Shown here one piece after another: positions 1 to 8,432 of a DNA stretch of 64,000 nt; position 1 is the first letter of the stretch; every line of letters starts with the position of its first letter. Source of the DNA: Pseudonocardia kunmingensis (GTDB lineage Bacteria > Actinomycetota > Actinomycetes > Mycobacteriales > Pseudonocardiaceae). A program made the translations under genes and the position numbers. The notes below the pieces were generated by a model that was given only the letters and a program-made list of their open reading frames with translations, was not told where the DNA came from and made no database searches. Location: positions 930,001 through 994,000 of the forward strand of contig NZ_VFPA01000003.1 in the NCBI RefSeq assembly GCF_006716445.1, in the 5' to 3' direction.

Positions 1-1
1 G

Positions 2-250
2 AGCCTCGCGTCCCTGGTGCTCGGCGAGTTCCTGTTCTCCGCGCTCTACTTCTGGCCGCGCAACGACATCATGTTCTCCGAGGGGCCGGCGGTGCACTCC
101 GTCGAGTTCCTCCGCCGGACCGCTGTCGAGTTCGAGACCGGCCACCGGCTGCGCCTGGCGATGAGCGGCGTGACCGCGGGTCTCGCGTTCACCGGCCTGC
201 TCCGGTTACACCGGGAGCTCAGTCCTCGTCCCACACCGCCAGCAGGCTGA
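2..250 (+). CDS. C-terminal part of a DUF1772-like membrane protein (cut by window edge)
   Basis: The frame is open from the first bases, so the gene begins upstream of the window. The visible ~80 residues have a hydrophobic stretch followed by NDIM, GHRLR and another hydrophobic stretch near the end, the layout of the last helices of DUF1772 (anthrone-oxygenase-like) integral membrane proteins. The role of most DUF1772 members is unknown. The 3' end overlaps the convergent reverse-strand gene by about 30 bases. The family call rests on the short motif pattern only. Confidence 0.55.
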   Translation, partial: SLASLVLGEFLFSALYFWPRNDIMFSEGPAVHSVEFLRRTAVEFETGHRLRLAMSGVTAGLAFTGLLRLHRELSPRPTPPAG

Positions 251-659
251 CCAGCACGAAGACCGCCACCTCGCGCGGGAGGCCGGGCAGGTCGGCCTCC
301 GCCTCGCCGAACCAGGCGCTGGTGCGCCGCACCGCCCCGACCGGCTCGCCGTCGCGCACCAGCACCTGGTCGCGGCGGAACGGCGAGGGGCGCTCGAAGG
401 TGTGGGTCACCCCGCCGGTCTCGAGCGTCCAGGCCAGCCGGCCCACGCCGTCGGCGAGCGCCACGAGGGCGCCGGTCTCGTCGCGCAGGCGGTACCGCCG
501 GCCCGTCCAGCCGCCGCGGGCCACGTCGTAGCGGTGCCCGTCCAGCTCGAAGGTCCCCCCACCGATGAACGCCGACGGCTTCCACGTGCAGACCGGCGCG
601 TCGTCGCACGTGATGTCGTACCGGGTGCTCAGCAGCCCGGTCCGCGATGCCCTCAGCAC
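219..659 (-). CDS. Conserved hypothetical protein, 146 aa
   Basis: I do not recognise a named family with certainty. The protein is mostly short beta-type segments rich in Gly, Arg and aromatic residues (GGGTFELDG, YRLRDETG, TLETGG), reminiscent of compact beta-barrel folds of the LURP-one/tubby-like type, and ends in a hydrophobic helix (VAVFVLVSLLAVW) that may be membrane-associated. The start is a GTG with no clear Shine-Dalgarno. It converges on the DUF1772-like gene and lies back-to-back with the dehydratase gene. Function unknown. Confidence 0.68.
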   Translation of the reverse strand: MLRASRTGLLSTRYDITCDDAPVCTWKPSAFIGGGTFELDGHRYDVARGGWTGRRYRLRDETGALVALADGVGRLAWTLETGGVTHTFERPSPFRRDQVLVRDGEPVGAVRRTSAWFGEAEADLPGLPREVAVFVLVSLLAVWDED

Positions 660-711
660 CCGATCAGCCCACCACCCCGCCGGGCCGACCGCCAGAGGGG
701 GTTAGCGTGGT

Positions 712-1710
712 GTGGTGCCGGACCTGATCTCCCTCGACCACATCGCCGCGGCGGCCGACCGCATCGCCGGCCACGTGCTGCACACCCCGACCGTGCCCAG
801 TCCCGGCCTCGGCGCGCACCTCGGCGTGCCCGTGACCTGCAAGCTGGAACTGCTGCAGCGCACCGGCTCGTTCAAGCCGCGCGGCGCGGTGCACAAGCTG
901 CTCGGCCTCACCGACGCCGAGCGCGCGGCGGGCGTGGTGGGTGTCAGCGGCGGCAACCACGGCGTCGCGCTCGCCGACGCCGCGAGCACCCTGGGTGTCG
1001 CCGCCACGATCGTCATGCCCGAGGCCGCGCCGCAGCGGTCGGTCGCGGCCGCCCGGGCGGCGGGTGCCGAGGTGCGGCTCACCCCGGACATGGCCGGTGC
1101 CTTCGCCCTGCTCGACGAGCTGGTGGCCGCCGGCCGCACGCTCGTGCACCCGTTCGACGACCCGGTCGTGATCGCCGGGCAGGGCACGGTCGGGCTGGAG
1201 CTGGCCGCCGACGCCCCCGACGTCACCGACGTGCTGGTCAGCATCGGCGGCGGCGGGCTGATCGCGGGTGTCGCCGCGGCCGTGCGCGCCTGCCGCCCGG
1301 ACGTGCGCGTGTGGGGCGTCGAGACCGAGGGCGCCGACGCGATGTCGCGGGCGCTCGCCGCGGGTGCGCCGGTGCCGACCACCCCGAGCTCGATCGTCAC
1401 GACGCTCAGCGCCCCACGGGTCTCCGAGCTCACCCTCGCGCACGTCGCCGAGCTGGTGGAGGACGTCATCGTCGTCCCCGACGGCGACGCCGTGCGCGGC
1501 AGCCTCACCCTCGCCGAGGAGGCGAAGGTGTGGGCCGAGCCCGCCGCGGGCTGCCTCGTGCCTGCCGCGCACCAGGTCCTCGATCGCGTCGGACCGGACG
1601 CGCGGCTCGGGCTGGTGCTGTGCGGCGGGAACGTGACCGCCACCGACGTCGCGGGGTGGGTCCAGCGGTTCGCGGCGACGCCGTTCCCGGCGCGGGTGCC
1701 GGTGGGCTGA
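712..1710 (+). CDS. PLP-dependent serine/threonine dehydratase
   Basis: Fold-type II PLP enzyme expected to deaminate threonine and/or serine to the 2-oxo acid plus ammonia in the cytosol. The cofactor lysine sits in GSFKPRG (about residue 55), the substrate loop is SGGNHG (about residue 80), the phosphate-binding glycine loop is GGGGLIAG (about residue 180), and CGGN lies near the C-terminus. At 332 aa it lacks the C-terminal ACT-like domain of biosynthetic IlvA, so a catabolic or racemase-like member is more likely. Tandem GTG codons at 712 and 715 are both possible starts. It is followed after 39 bases by the flavin monooxygenase gene on the same strand. Confidence 0.88.
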   Translation: MVPDLISLDHIAAAADRIAGHVLHTPTVPSPGLGAHLGVPVTCKLELLQRTGSFKPRGAVHKLLGLTDAERAAGVVGVSGGNHGVALADAASTLGVAATIVMPEAAPQRSVAAARAAGAEVRLTPDMAGAFALLDELVAAGRTLVHPFDDPVVIAGQGTVGLELAADAPDVTDVLVSIGGGGLIAGVAAAVRACRPDVRVWGVETEGADAMSRALAAGAPVPTTPSSIVTTLSAPRVSELTLAHVAELVEDVIVVPDGDAVRGSLTLAEEAKVWAEPAAGCLVPAAHQVLDRVGPDARLGLVLCGGNVTATDVAGWVQRFAATPFPARVPVG

Positions 1711-1749
1711 CCCCGCGCCGGCGGGACTGCCCGACCGCCTGCCCGCGTT

Positions 1750-2817
1750 GTGCCTGGCGTGGAGACGCGGGTCGTGGTGATCGGGGCCGGGCAGGCGGGG
1801 CTGTCGGCCGGGTACGGGCTGCGCCGGGCCGGGCTCGCGCCGGGTCCCGGGTTCGTCGTGCTCGACGGCGAGGACGGGCCCGGCGGCGCGTGGCGGCACC
1901 GCTGGCGGACGCTGCGCGTCGACCGCGCCCACCGCATCGCGAGCCTTCCCGGGCTGCCGTTCGAGCCCGCCGACACCACGCGGCCCGCCGCGGAGATCGT
2001 CCCGGCGTACTTCGACGCCTACGAGCGGGTGTTCGACCTGCAGGTGCGCCGCCCCGTCCGCGTGACCACCGTCCGCTCGGACGGGCCCGACCTGCTGGTC
2101 GACACCGACGCCGGCACCTGGCGCGCCCGCGCCCTGATCAACGCCACCGGCACGTGGACCCACCCGTTCCGCCCTCGCTACCCCGGCGCGGCCTCCTTCC
2201 GCGGACGGCAGCTGCACACGGCCGACTACACCGGCCCGGAGGAGTTCGCCGGGAAACGGGTGGTCGTCGTCGGCGGTGGGACGTCCGCGGTGCAGCTGCT
2301 GATGGAGATCGCCCCCTCCGCGGCCGGGACGACCTGGGTCACGCGCCGGCCGCCGGAGTTCCACGAGGAGCCCTTCGACGACGAGTGGGGCCGCGCGGTC
2401 GTCGCCCGCGTCGAGGAGCGGGTGCGGGCCGGGCTGCCGCCGCAGAGCGTCGTGAGCGCCACGGGGCTCGCGCTCACCCCCGAGGTGCGGGCGGCGCAGG
2501 CCGCAGGTGTGCTGGACCGGAGGCCGATGTTCGCGCGGATCACCCCGGACGGCGTGGAGTGGGCCGACGGCAGCTCCACCCCCGCCGACGTGATCCTCTG
2601 GGCCACCGGCTGGCGGCCGGCGCTCGGTCACCTCACCCCGCTGCGGCTGCGCGGCCCCGGCGGCGGCGTCGCGCTGGAGGGCACCCGGGTGCGCTCCGAC
2701 CCCCGCATCCACCTGGTCGGCTACGGCCCGAGCGCCAGCACGATCGGTGCGAACCGGGCGGGGCGGGCGGCGGCCCGGGAGGTGCTGGCGCTGCTGCGGG
2801 AACCGGCCGCGGCGTGA
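1750..2817 (+). CDS. Flavin-containing monooxygenase-like NAD(P)/FAD oxidoreductase
   Basis: Two Rossmann motifs are visible: an FAD-binding GAGQAG at residues 12-17 and an NAD(P)H-binding GGGTSA near residue 176. The ATG(T/W) motifs (ATGTWTHPF, ATGWRP) are typical of the FMO / Baeyer-Villiger monooxygenase superfamily. The protein is 355 aa, near the size of short single-component FMOs. Substrate cannot be read from sequence. The start at 1750 is an in-frame GTG-region start just before VETRVVVIGAG. It may be co-transcribed with the upstream dehydratase. Confidence 0.85.
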   Translation: MPGVETRVVVIGAGQAGLSAGYGLRRAGLAPGPGFVVLDGEDGPGGAWRHRWRTLRVDRAHRIASLPGLPFEPADTTRPAAEIVPAYFDAYERVFDLQVRRPVRVTTVRSDGPDLLVDTDAGTWRARALINATGTWTHPFRPRYPGAASFRGRQLHTADYTGPEEFAGKRVVVVGGGTSAVQLLMEIAPSAAGTTWVTRRPPEFHEEPFDDEWGRAVVARVEERVRAGLPPQSVVSATGLALTPEVRAAQAAGVLDRRPMFARITPDGVEWADGSSTPADVILWATGWRPALGHLTPLRLRGPGGGVALEGTRVRSDPRIHLVGYGPSASTIGANRAGRAAAREVLALLREPAAA

Positions 2818-2835
2818 CCCGCCGTTCTGCCCGGA

Positions 2836-2859
2836 ACCGTCGGTGTCGCGTGCCACACT
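2836..2859 (+). promoter_or_regulatory. Putative leaderless promoter upstream of Uma2 gene (copy A)
   Basis: CCGTCGGTGTCGCGTGCCACACT ends six bases before the ATG at 2866. CACACT is at the distance expected of a -10 hexamer for a leaderless transcript. Nearly the same string occurs at 5273-5295 in front of the second Uma2 gene and, diverged, at 3644-3666, so it is a repeated start cassette. Confidence 0.45.
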
Positions 2860-2865
2860 GAGCCC

Positions 2866-3444
2866 ATGACGGCATTGCCCCTCGAGCGCCCCCGTTTGCT
2901 CACGGTCGCCGAGTTCGCCGCGCTGCCCGAAGCCACGGACGGGCGGTACGAGCTCCAGGAGGGCAGGGTCGTGATGTCGCCGAGCCCGATGCCGGAGCAC
3001 CAGCTGTGCCTTCAGGAGCTGCAGTACCAGCTCCGCGATCAACTGCCTGGTCACCTCCGCACCGTCCCCGAGGTCGACGTCGACCTCGGGCTGGTGCCGG
3101 CGGAACGGCCCGGTTTCGTGCGCATCCCGGACCTCGTCGTCGTCACGCGCTCCGGCCTGCAGCGGCGCCGCCACGAGGGCGGGCTCCTGCGGGCCGACGA
3201 AGTCGTGCTGGCCGTCGAGATCCTCTCCGACGGCTCGCGGCGCACCGACCGCACCATCAAGCACGACGAGTACGCCGACGCCGGAATCCCCCACTACTGG
3301 ATCCTCGACATCGACGACCGCCCCGCGCTCACCGCCTGCCACCGCGCCGGCGAGTTCGGCTACGCGGACGCGCCGGCCGTCACCGGGGTGTTCACCACGG
3401 ACGCGCCCTTCCCGGTGCGGCTGGACCTCGACCGGCTGGCCTGA
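2866..3444 (+). CDS. Uma2 family (DUF820) putative endonuclease
   Basis: 192-residue protein of the Uma2 family, which has a restriction-endonuclease-like PD-(D/E)XK fold; cellular role is not established, and multiple copies per genome are usual. Visible family features are YELQEGRVVM near the N-terminus, PEVDVDLGL, the IPDLVVVTR strand carrying the likely catalytic Asp, and AVEILSDGSR followed by a conserved Lys (KHDEYADAGIPHYWI). All expected motifs are present, so it appears intact. ATG at 2866 follows a -10-like CACACT with no leader. The second copy at 5303-5880 is frameshifted. Confidence 0.86.
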   Translation: MTALPLERPRLLTVAEFAALPEATDGRYELQEGRVVMSPSPMPEHQLCLQELQYQLRDQLPGHLRTVPEVDVDLGLVPAERPGFVRIPDLVVVTRSGLQRRRHEGGLLRADEVVLAVEILSDGSRRTDRTIKHDEYADAGIPHYWILDIDDRPALTACHRAGEFGYADAPAVTGVFTTDAPFPVRLDLDRLA

Positions 3445-3744
3445 GTCCGGCGCCTCTCGCCGGTACTGCGCCCGCAGGGGTGATCGTTCCCACTCGTGCC
3501 GCAGCGCGGCCGCGGCCCCAATCTCGTGCGACTCGCACCGATCAACTGCCGGTGATCGTTCTCAGCCGCACCTGGCGGTCGTCCGCACCGCTGTGACGTG
3601 CGGTTCGGAACGATCACGGCTGCCGGGGCCGGGCCGGCCGGCACCGTCGGGGGTGCGTGCCAGACTCGCGTCCATGACCGCGCACTCCCGGCTCCCGGCC
3701 GGGATGATCCACGAGCGCCCGGTGCGGGACCGGGCGAGGATCTC
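3445..3744 (+). other. Gene-free spacer with TGATCGTTC inverted repeats and a remnant Uma2 start cassette
   Basis: No full gene is visible. TGATCGTTC occurs at about 3482 and 3553 and its inverse GAACGATCA at about 3608, giving a potential stem. At 3644-3666 there is a diverged copy of the Uma2 upstream cassette, followed by ATG at 3674 and a 25-codon frame that starts MTA like both Uma2 genes and stops at 3749-3751, overlapping the exporter start. This looks like the leftover start of a third Uma2 gene. Confidence 0.4.
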
Positions 3745-3747
3745 GTG

Positions 3748-5241
3748 GTGACCACCGGAGCACGAGCGGCGGCGCCCGTCGGCGCGTGGCCGGCGCTCTG
3801 GGCGTTGGTCCTGGGCTTCTTCATGATCCTCGTGGACGCCACGATCGTGCAGGTCGCCACGCCCGCGCTGATGCGGGAGCTGGGCGCCGACGTCAACGCG
3901 GTCATCTGGGTCACCAGCGCCTACCTGCTGGCCTACGCCGTGCCGCTGCTGATCACGGGCCGGCTGGGCGACCGGTTCGGGCCCAAGCACGTCTACCTCG
4001 CCGGACTCGCCGTGTTCACCGTCGCGTCCCTGTGGTGCGGGCTCACCGGCACCGTCACCCAGCTCGTCGTGGCCCGGGTGTTCCAGGGCCTGGGCGCCGC
4101 GCTGATGACCCCGCAGACGATGGCCGTGATCACCCGCATGTTCCCCGCCGACCAGCGGGGCCGGGCGATGAGCCTCTGGGGCGCCGTCGCGGGCGTGGCC
4201 ACCCTGGTCGGCCCGGTCCTGGGCGGCGTGCTCGTCGACACGCTCGGGTGGGAGTGGATCTTCTTCGTCAACGTGCCCGTCGGCGTGGTCGGGTTCGTGC
4301 TGGCCCTGCGGCTGGTCCCCGCCCTGCCCACGCACGTGCACCGGTTCGACCTGCTCGGCGTGCTGCTCTCCGCCGTGGGCATGTTCCTGCTGGTGTTCGG
4401 CATCCAGGAGGGGCAGACGTTCGAGTGGGGCCCGATCGTCGGGCCCGTCCCGGTGTGGGCGCTCATCGTCGCGGGTGTCGTCGTGCTCGCCCTGTTCGTG
4501 CTGTGGCAGGCGCGCAACCGCGACGAGCCGCTCGTGCCGCTCACGCTGTTCCGCGAGCGCAACTTCTCACTCGCCGCCGTCGCGATCGCCACCGTCGGCC
4601 TGTCGGTCACCTCGCTCGGGTTCCCGCTGATGCTCTACGCCCAGGACGTGCGCGGGCTCGGCCCCACCGGGGCGGCGCTGCTGCTCGCGCCGTCGGCCGT
4701 GTTGTCCGGCGTGCTCGCGCCCTACGTCGGGCGCCTGGCCGACCGCGCCGACCCGCGGTGGATCGCGGGCACCGGCATGGTCCTCATGCCGGTCTCGCTG
4801 CTGTGGCTCGCCGCGGTGCTGCGGCCTGACACACCGGTGTGGTGGCTGCTGCTGCCGATCGCGCTGAACGGCGTGGCCAACCCGTTCCTGTGGGCCCCGA
4901 TCGGCAGCACCGCCACCCGCAACCTGCCGATGGCCCAGGCCGGAGCGGGCAGCGGCGTCTACAACACGACGCGCCAGGTCGGCGCGGTGCTCGGCAGCGC
5001 GGGCATCGCCGCGATCATGCAGATGCGGCTCGCCGCGCTCGCGCCGGGCGCCGCCGAGCACGCGGACTCCGGCACCGGCCCGCTGCCGCCGGAGCTGCAC
5101 GCGGGCTACAGCGCCGCGATGGCGCAGTCGCTCCTGCTGCCCGCCGCGGCGCTGCTGATCGGGCTGGCCGCCGTGCTGTGCTTCGCCGCACCCGCCCGCC
5201 TGCGCACGCCGTCGCCGCCACCGGCGGTGGGCGGCGACTGA
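3748..5241 (+). CDS. MFS transporter, DHA2/EmrB-QacA type drug exporter
   Basis: Fourteen-helix major facilitator of the DHA2 family, expected to export drugs or other amphiphiles with proton antiport at the cytoplasmic membrane. Seen features: LVDATIVQVATPAL in helix 1, motif A (GRLGDRFGPK), and motif C (GPVLGGVLVDTLGWEWIFFVNVP). The GTG at 3748 is preferred because GCGAGGA lies about 7 bases upstream; GTG 3745 is also possible. The frame is open further upstream to 3598, but that extension is basic, non-hydrophobic and unlike the family. It sits between the two Uma2 genes. Confidence 0.88.
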   Translation: MTTGARAAAPVGAWPALWALVLGFFMILVDATIVQVATPALMRELGADVNAVIWVTSAYLLAYAVPLLITGRLGDRFGPKHVYLAGLAVFTVASLWCGLTGTVTQLVVARVFQGLGAALMTPQTMAVITRMFPADQRGRAMSLWGAVAGVATLVGPVLGGVLVDTLGWEWIFFVNVPVGVVGFVLALRLVPALPTHVHRFDLLGVLLSAVGMFLLVFGIQEGQTFEWGPIVGPVPVWALIVAGVVVLALFVLWQARNRDEPLVPLTLFRERNFSLAAVAIATVGLSVTSLGFPLMLYAQDVRGLGPTGAALLLAPSAVLSGVLAPYVGRLADRADPRWIAGTGMVLMPVSLLWLAAVLRPDTPVWWLLLPIALNGVANPFLWAPIGSTATRNLPMAQAGAGSGVYNTTRQVGAVLGSAGIAAIMQMRLAALAPGAAEHADSGTGPLPPELHAGYSAAMAQSLLLPAAALLIGLAAVLCFAAPARLRTPSPPPAVGGD

Positions 5242-5272
5242 CCGGTCACGGCCGGCTCCGCTCGCCCCGGGG

Positions 5273-5295
5273 CCGTCGGTGTCGCGTGCCACACT
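5273..5295 (+). promoter_or_regulatory. Putative leaderless promoter upstream of second Uma2 gene (copy C)
   Basis: Matches CCGTCGGTGTCGCGTGCCACACT, followed 7 bases later by ATGACCGCCCTGCCC; the first Uma2 gene starts ATGACGGCATTGCCC. The match of both promoter and first codons indicates duplication of a start cassette. Confidence 0.45.
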
Positions 5296-5302
5296 TGCCG
5301 CG

Positions 5303-5880
5303 ATGACCGCCCTGCCCGTGCCGCCTGGGCCGCTGCCGATGACGGCCGACCGGTACGCCGCGCTGCCCGAGGACGCGGAGGCCCGCGAGCTGCAGGAAGG
5401 CGCGCTGGTGATGCAGGCGCGACCGCCGCTGAGCCACCAGGACTGCCTCGGCGAGCTCTTCATGCAGCTCCGGCCGCTGGCACCCCGGGACCTCAAGGTC
5501 CTGCCGCAGGTGGACGTCGACCTGCAGCTGGCCCGCCCGGCCACCCGGGCACGGTGCGGGCGCCGGACCTGGTGGTCGTCACCCGGGCGTCGTTCGACCG
5601 GGTGCGGATCGAGGGCGGCCTGCTGTGCGCCGCCGACGTCGTGCTCGCCGTCGAGATCCTCTCCGCCGGGTCGCGGCGCACCGACAGCGTGGTCAAGCAC
5701 GGCGAGTACGCCGACGCCGGGATCGGCCACTACTGGATGGTCGACCTGCTCGGCGGCCCGAGCCTGACGGCCTGCCACCTCGCCGGGGAGTTCGGCTACG
5801 CCGACGCCGGACCGGTCACGGGCACCTTCGCGAGCGAGGTCCCGTTCCCGGTCCGGGTCGATCTCACGGCGCTGGGCTGA
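5303..5880 (+). pseudogene. Uma2 family gene broken by a frameshift near 5540
   Basis: The first part (from ATG 5303) reads RELQEGALVM and QVDVDLQLA, then the frame turns into Arg-rich nonsense. The second half of the family pattern continues in another frame from about 5545: APDLVVVTR, AVEILSAGSR, KHGEYADAGIGHYW and the C-terminus ending at 5880. A one-base loss (or two-base gain) within the C-rich stretch 5535-5548 would explain it. The stop abuts the stop of gnd on the other strand. It is either a recent pseudogene or a homopolymer sequencing error; the intact paralogue is at 2866-3444. Confidence 0.85.
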
Positions 5881-7323
5881 TCAGCCGTCCGTGCGCACCT
5901 CGGTGCCGTCCTGCGCCCACCGGGTGTGGAACACCCCGTCGGTGTCGGTGCGCCGGTAGGTGTGCGCGCCGAAGAAGTCGCGCAGGCCCTGGATGAGGTT
6001 CGCCGGGCCGCGTTCGCGCCGGTAGCCGTCGTAGTAGGACAGCGAGCTCGCGAACGCCGGGATCGCCACACCCTGCTCCGTGGCGGTCACCACCACGCGC
6101 CGCCACGCGTCCTGCGCGTTCGCCACGGCCTCGGTGAAGTACGGGACCATCAGCAGGTTCTCGATGTCGCCGTGCTCGGCGTAGGCGTCGCGGATGCGGT
6201 TGAGGAACTGCGCGCGGATGATGCAGCCGCCCCGCCAGATCGTGGCCATCGCGCCGAGGTCGAGATCCCAGTCGTTGGCCTTCGACGCGGCCCGCATCTG
6301 CGCGAAGCCCTGCGCGTACGCCACGACCTTGCTCGCGTAGAGGGCCTGGCGGATGTCCTCGACGAGGTCGCCCCGGTCCTCCCCCGCACCCGGCGTCGGC
6401 CCGCCGAGGGTGGTGGACGCGGCCTTCCGCTCGTCGCGCAGCGCCGACAGCCCGCGGGCGAAGACCGCCTCGGTGATGCCGGTGAGCGGGACGCCGAGGC
6501 CGAGCGCGTCGACGGCCGTCCAGGTGCCGGTGCCCTTCTGCTGGGCCTCGTCGACGATCACGTCGACCAGCGGCCCGCCGGTCCTCTCGTCGGTCTTCTG
6601 CAGGACCTTCGCGGTGATCTCGATGAGGAAGCTCTCCAGGTCGCCGGAGTTCCACTCCTCGAAGATCTTGCCGATGGCCGGGGCGTCCATGCCGGCCACG
6701 TGGGTGAGCAGGTCGTAGGCCTCGGCGATGAGCTGGATGTCGGCGTACTCGATGCCGTTGTGGACCATCTTCACGTAGTGGCCCGCGCCGTCCGGCCCGA
6801 CGTGCACGCAGCAGGGGGTGCCGTCGACGTTCGCCGCGATGCCGGTGAGGATCTCCTCGACCTCGGCGTAGGCGTCCCTGTCGCCGCCGGGCATGATGCT
6901 CGGCCCGAGCAGCGCGCCCTCCTCGCCGCCGGACACGCCGACGCCCATGAACCGCAGGCCCCGCGCGGCGCACTCCTCGGTGCGGCGCTTGGTGTCCGGG
7001 AAGTGCGAGTTGCCGGCGTCGATGATGATGTCGCCCTCGTCGAGCAGCGGCGCGAGCTCCTCGATCACGCCGTCGACCGGGGCGCCGGCCTTGACCATGA
7101 CGACGATCCGCCGCGGCCGCTCGAGCGCCTCCACGAAGCCCTCGATGCTCTCGGCGGCCGTGAACGCGCCCTCGGAGCCGTAGGCCTGCATGAACTCGCG
7201 CGTGCGGGCCGCCGTGCGGTTGTGCACGGCGACCGGGGTGCCGCGCCGGGCGATGTTGCGGGCCAGGTTGGCCCCCATCACGGCCAGCCCGGTCACGCCG
7301 ATACGGCTCTTGCCGTCTGCCAC
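5881..7323 (-). CDS. gnd: 6-phosphogluconate dehydrogenase, decarboxylating
   Basis: Cytosolic pentose-phosphate-pathway enzyme that oxidises 6-phosphogluconate to ribulose 5-phosphate and CO2, producing NAD(P)H. Seen: N-terminal Rossmann GLAVMGANLARNIA, IIDAGNSHFPDT, the signature GVSGGEEGALLGPSIMPGG with catalytic Lys later in VKMVHNGIEY, and a C-terminal YYDGYRRERGPANLIQGLRDFFGAHTY tail typical of the long dimeric form. At 480 aa it has the usual length of the NADP-dependent Gnd rather than the shorter GndA. The start is the ATG at 7323. It converges with the broken Uma2 gene with no gap. Confidence 0.96.
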   Translation of the reverse strand: MADGKSRIGVTGLAVMGANLARNIARRGTPVAVHNRTAARTREFMQAYGSEGAFTAAESIEGFVEALERPRRIVVMVKAGAPVDGVIEELAPLLDEGDIIIDAGNSHFPDTKRRTEECAARGLRFMGVGVSGGEEGALLGPSIMPGGDRDAYAEVEEILTGIAANVDGTPCCVHVGPDGAGHYVKMVHNGIEYADIQLIAEAYDLLTHVAGMDAPAIGKIFEEWNSGDLESFLIEITAKVLQKTDERTGGPLVDVIVDEAQQKGTGTWTAVDALGLGVPLTGITEAVFARGLSALRDERKAASTTLGGPTPGAGEDRGDLVEDIRQALYASKVVAYAQGFAQMRAASKANDWDLDLGAMATIWRGGCIIRAQFLNRIRDAYAEHGDIENLLMVPYFTEAVANAQDAWRRVVVTATEQGVAIPAFASSLSYYDGYRRERGPANLIQGLRDFFGAHTYRRTDTDGVFHTRWAQDGTEVRTDG

Positions 7324-7419
7324 GGTGATCGTTCTCCCTCGTCGGTGGGGCGCTCCGTCGGGCGCACGCTACCGCCAACCCCCACCCTCCCCCGCGTGTT
7401 CCGGGTCCCCCGAAGCACG

Positions 7420-7470
7420 TTGGAGCCTTACTGCTGTTCTGAGCGCCAGAAATCAGCAGTACGGCTCCAA
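7420..7470 (-). terminator. Long hairpin between LLM oxidoreductase and gnd
   Basis: Arms 7420-7436 and 7454-7470 pair over 17 bases with one mismatch, and an inner TTCTG/CAGAA stem continues into the loop. It lies about 20 bases downstream of the LLM oxidoreductase stop and upstream of gnd on the same strand. There is no T-tract, as is common for actinobacterial terminators. Confidence 0.55.
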
Positions 7471-7490
7471 GGTGGGGTGGGGCCGGGGGG

Positions 7491-8357
7491 TCAGAAGGCC
7501 TTCGCTGCGGGGATCACCTCTCGGCCCAGCAGCTCCAGCGGGGTGATCTCCGAGACCCTCGGCACCCAGCCGTGCGCCTCCTGGACGCCCAGCTTCGCCA
7601 GCCCCTGCAGCTGCGCCAGCAGCTCGTCGACCTTCTCCCCCTTCTCCCCGGGGTCCAGCGGCACCATGACGGTCTTCTCGATCTCGTCGTAGTCGCGCCC
7701 GACGGCTTCGCAGTGCCCACGCAGCACGTCCAGCTTGCGCTCGACGTCCGGGCCGCCGAACAGGTTGCAGGCCTGCGCGTACTGCGCCACCAGCCGCAGC
7801 GTCTTGCGCTCACCACCGCCGCCGATGAGGATCGGCGGGGTGCGCAGCGGCTGGGGCCGGTTGAGCGTGCGCTCGAGCCGGTAGTGCGTGCCCTCGTAGG
7901 GCTCCTCGCTCTCGCTCCACATCTGCCGCACGATCTGCAGGGTCTCCTCGAGCCGCTCGAACCGCTCGGCGGTGGACGGGAAGGGCAACCCGAGCCCGCG
8001 GGCCTCGTCGCCGTTCCACGCCGCCCCGATCCCGAGCATCGCGCGCCCGCCGGACAGGACGTCCAGCGTGCTCACGAGCTTGGCGAGCATCCCGGGCTCC
8101 CGGTAGCTCACGGCCGTGACCCAGGCGAGCAGCTCGACGCGGGAGGTGCGGGCGGCGAGGTAGCCGAGCGTCGTGTACGCCTCGAGCATCTCGTGCTCGG
8201 GCGGGCCGAGCACGCCGATCTGCCACACGTGGTCCATGACGCTCACGCGCGTGAACCCGGCGTCCTCGGCGGCGACGGCGACCCGCGTCAGGTCCTCGGC
8301 GAGCCGGGCCGGACCCGCCGGGAAGGTGAAGTCGGCGATGTGCAGACCGATGTCCAC
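7491..8357 (-). CDS. LLM class F420-dependent oxidoreductase
   Basis: Luciferase-like TIM-barrel oxidoreductase, probably using coenzyme F420 as is usual for actinobacterial members. Visible are IGLHIADFTFP at the N-terminus, EDAGFTRVSVMDHVWQ, LAAWVTAVSYREPG-type strand (LLAWVTAVSYREPGMLAK), GRAMLGIGAAWNGDEARGLG, and PILIGGGGERKTLRLVAQYA. These are the standard barrel and phosphate-binding signatures; 288 aa is a normal length. Substrate unknown. A long hairpin follows the stop codon. Confidence 0.92.
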   Translation of the reverse strand: MDIGLHIADFTFPAGPARLAEDLTRVAVAAEDAGFTRVSVMDHVWQIGVLGPPEHEMLEAYTTLGYLAARTSRVELLAWVTAVSYREPGMLAKLVSTLDVLSGGRAMLGIGAAWNGDEARGLGLPFPSTAERFERLEETLQIVRQMWSESEEPYEGTHYRLERTLNRPQPLRTPPILIGGGGERKTLRLVAQYAQACNLFGGPDVERKLDVLRGHCEAVGRDYDEIEKTVMVPLDPGEKGEKVDELLAQLQGLAKLGVQEAHGWVPRVSEITPLELLGREVIPAAKAF

Positions 8358-8432
8358 TGGTGTTCCTCCGTGCCTGCTGGTAGGTCGGGTGCGCCTTCGA
8401 CGCTAGCCCCGCCGACAGGGGCGGGGGGGCCG

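Noticed and set aside
402..3342. Very long open frames of more than 800 codons on both strands across the dehydratase and monooxygenase genes
   Set aside because: Arg/Ala/Pro/Gly-rich translations without motifs, overlapping well-supported genes; a normal by-product of high GC content.
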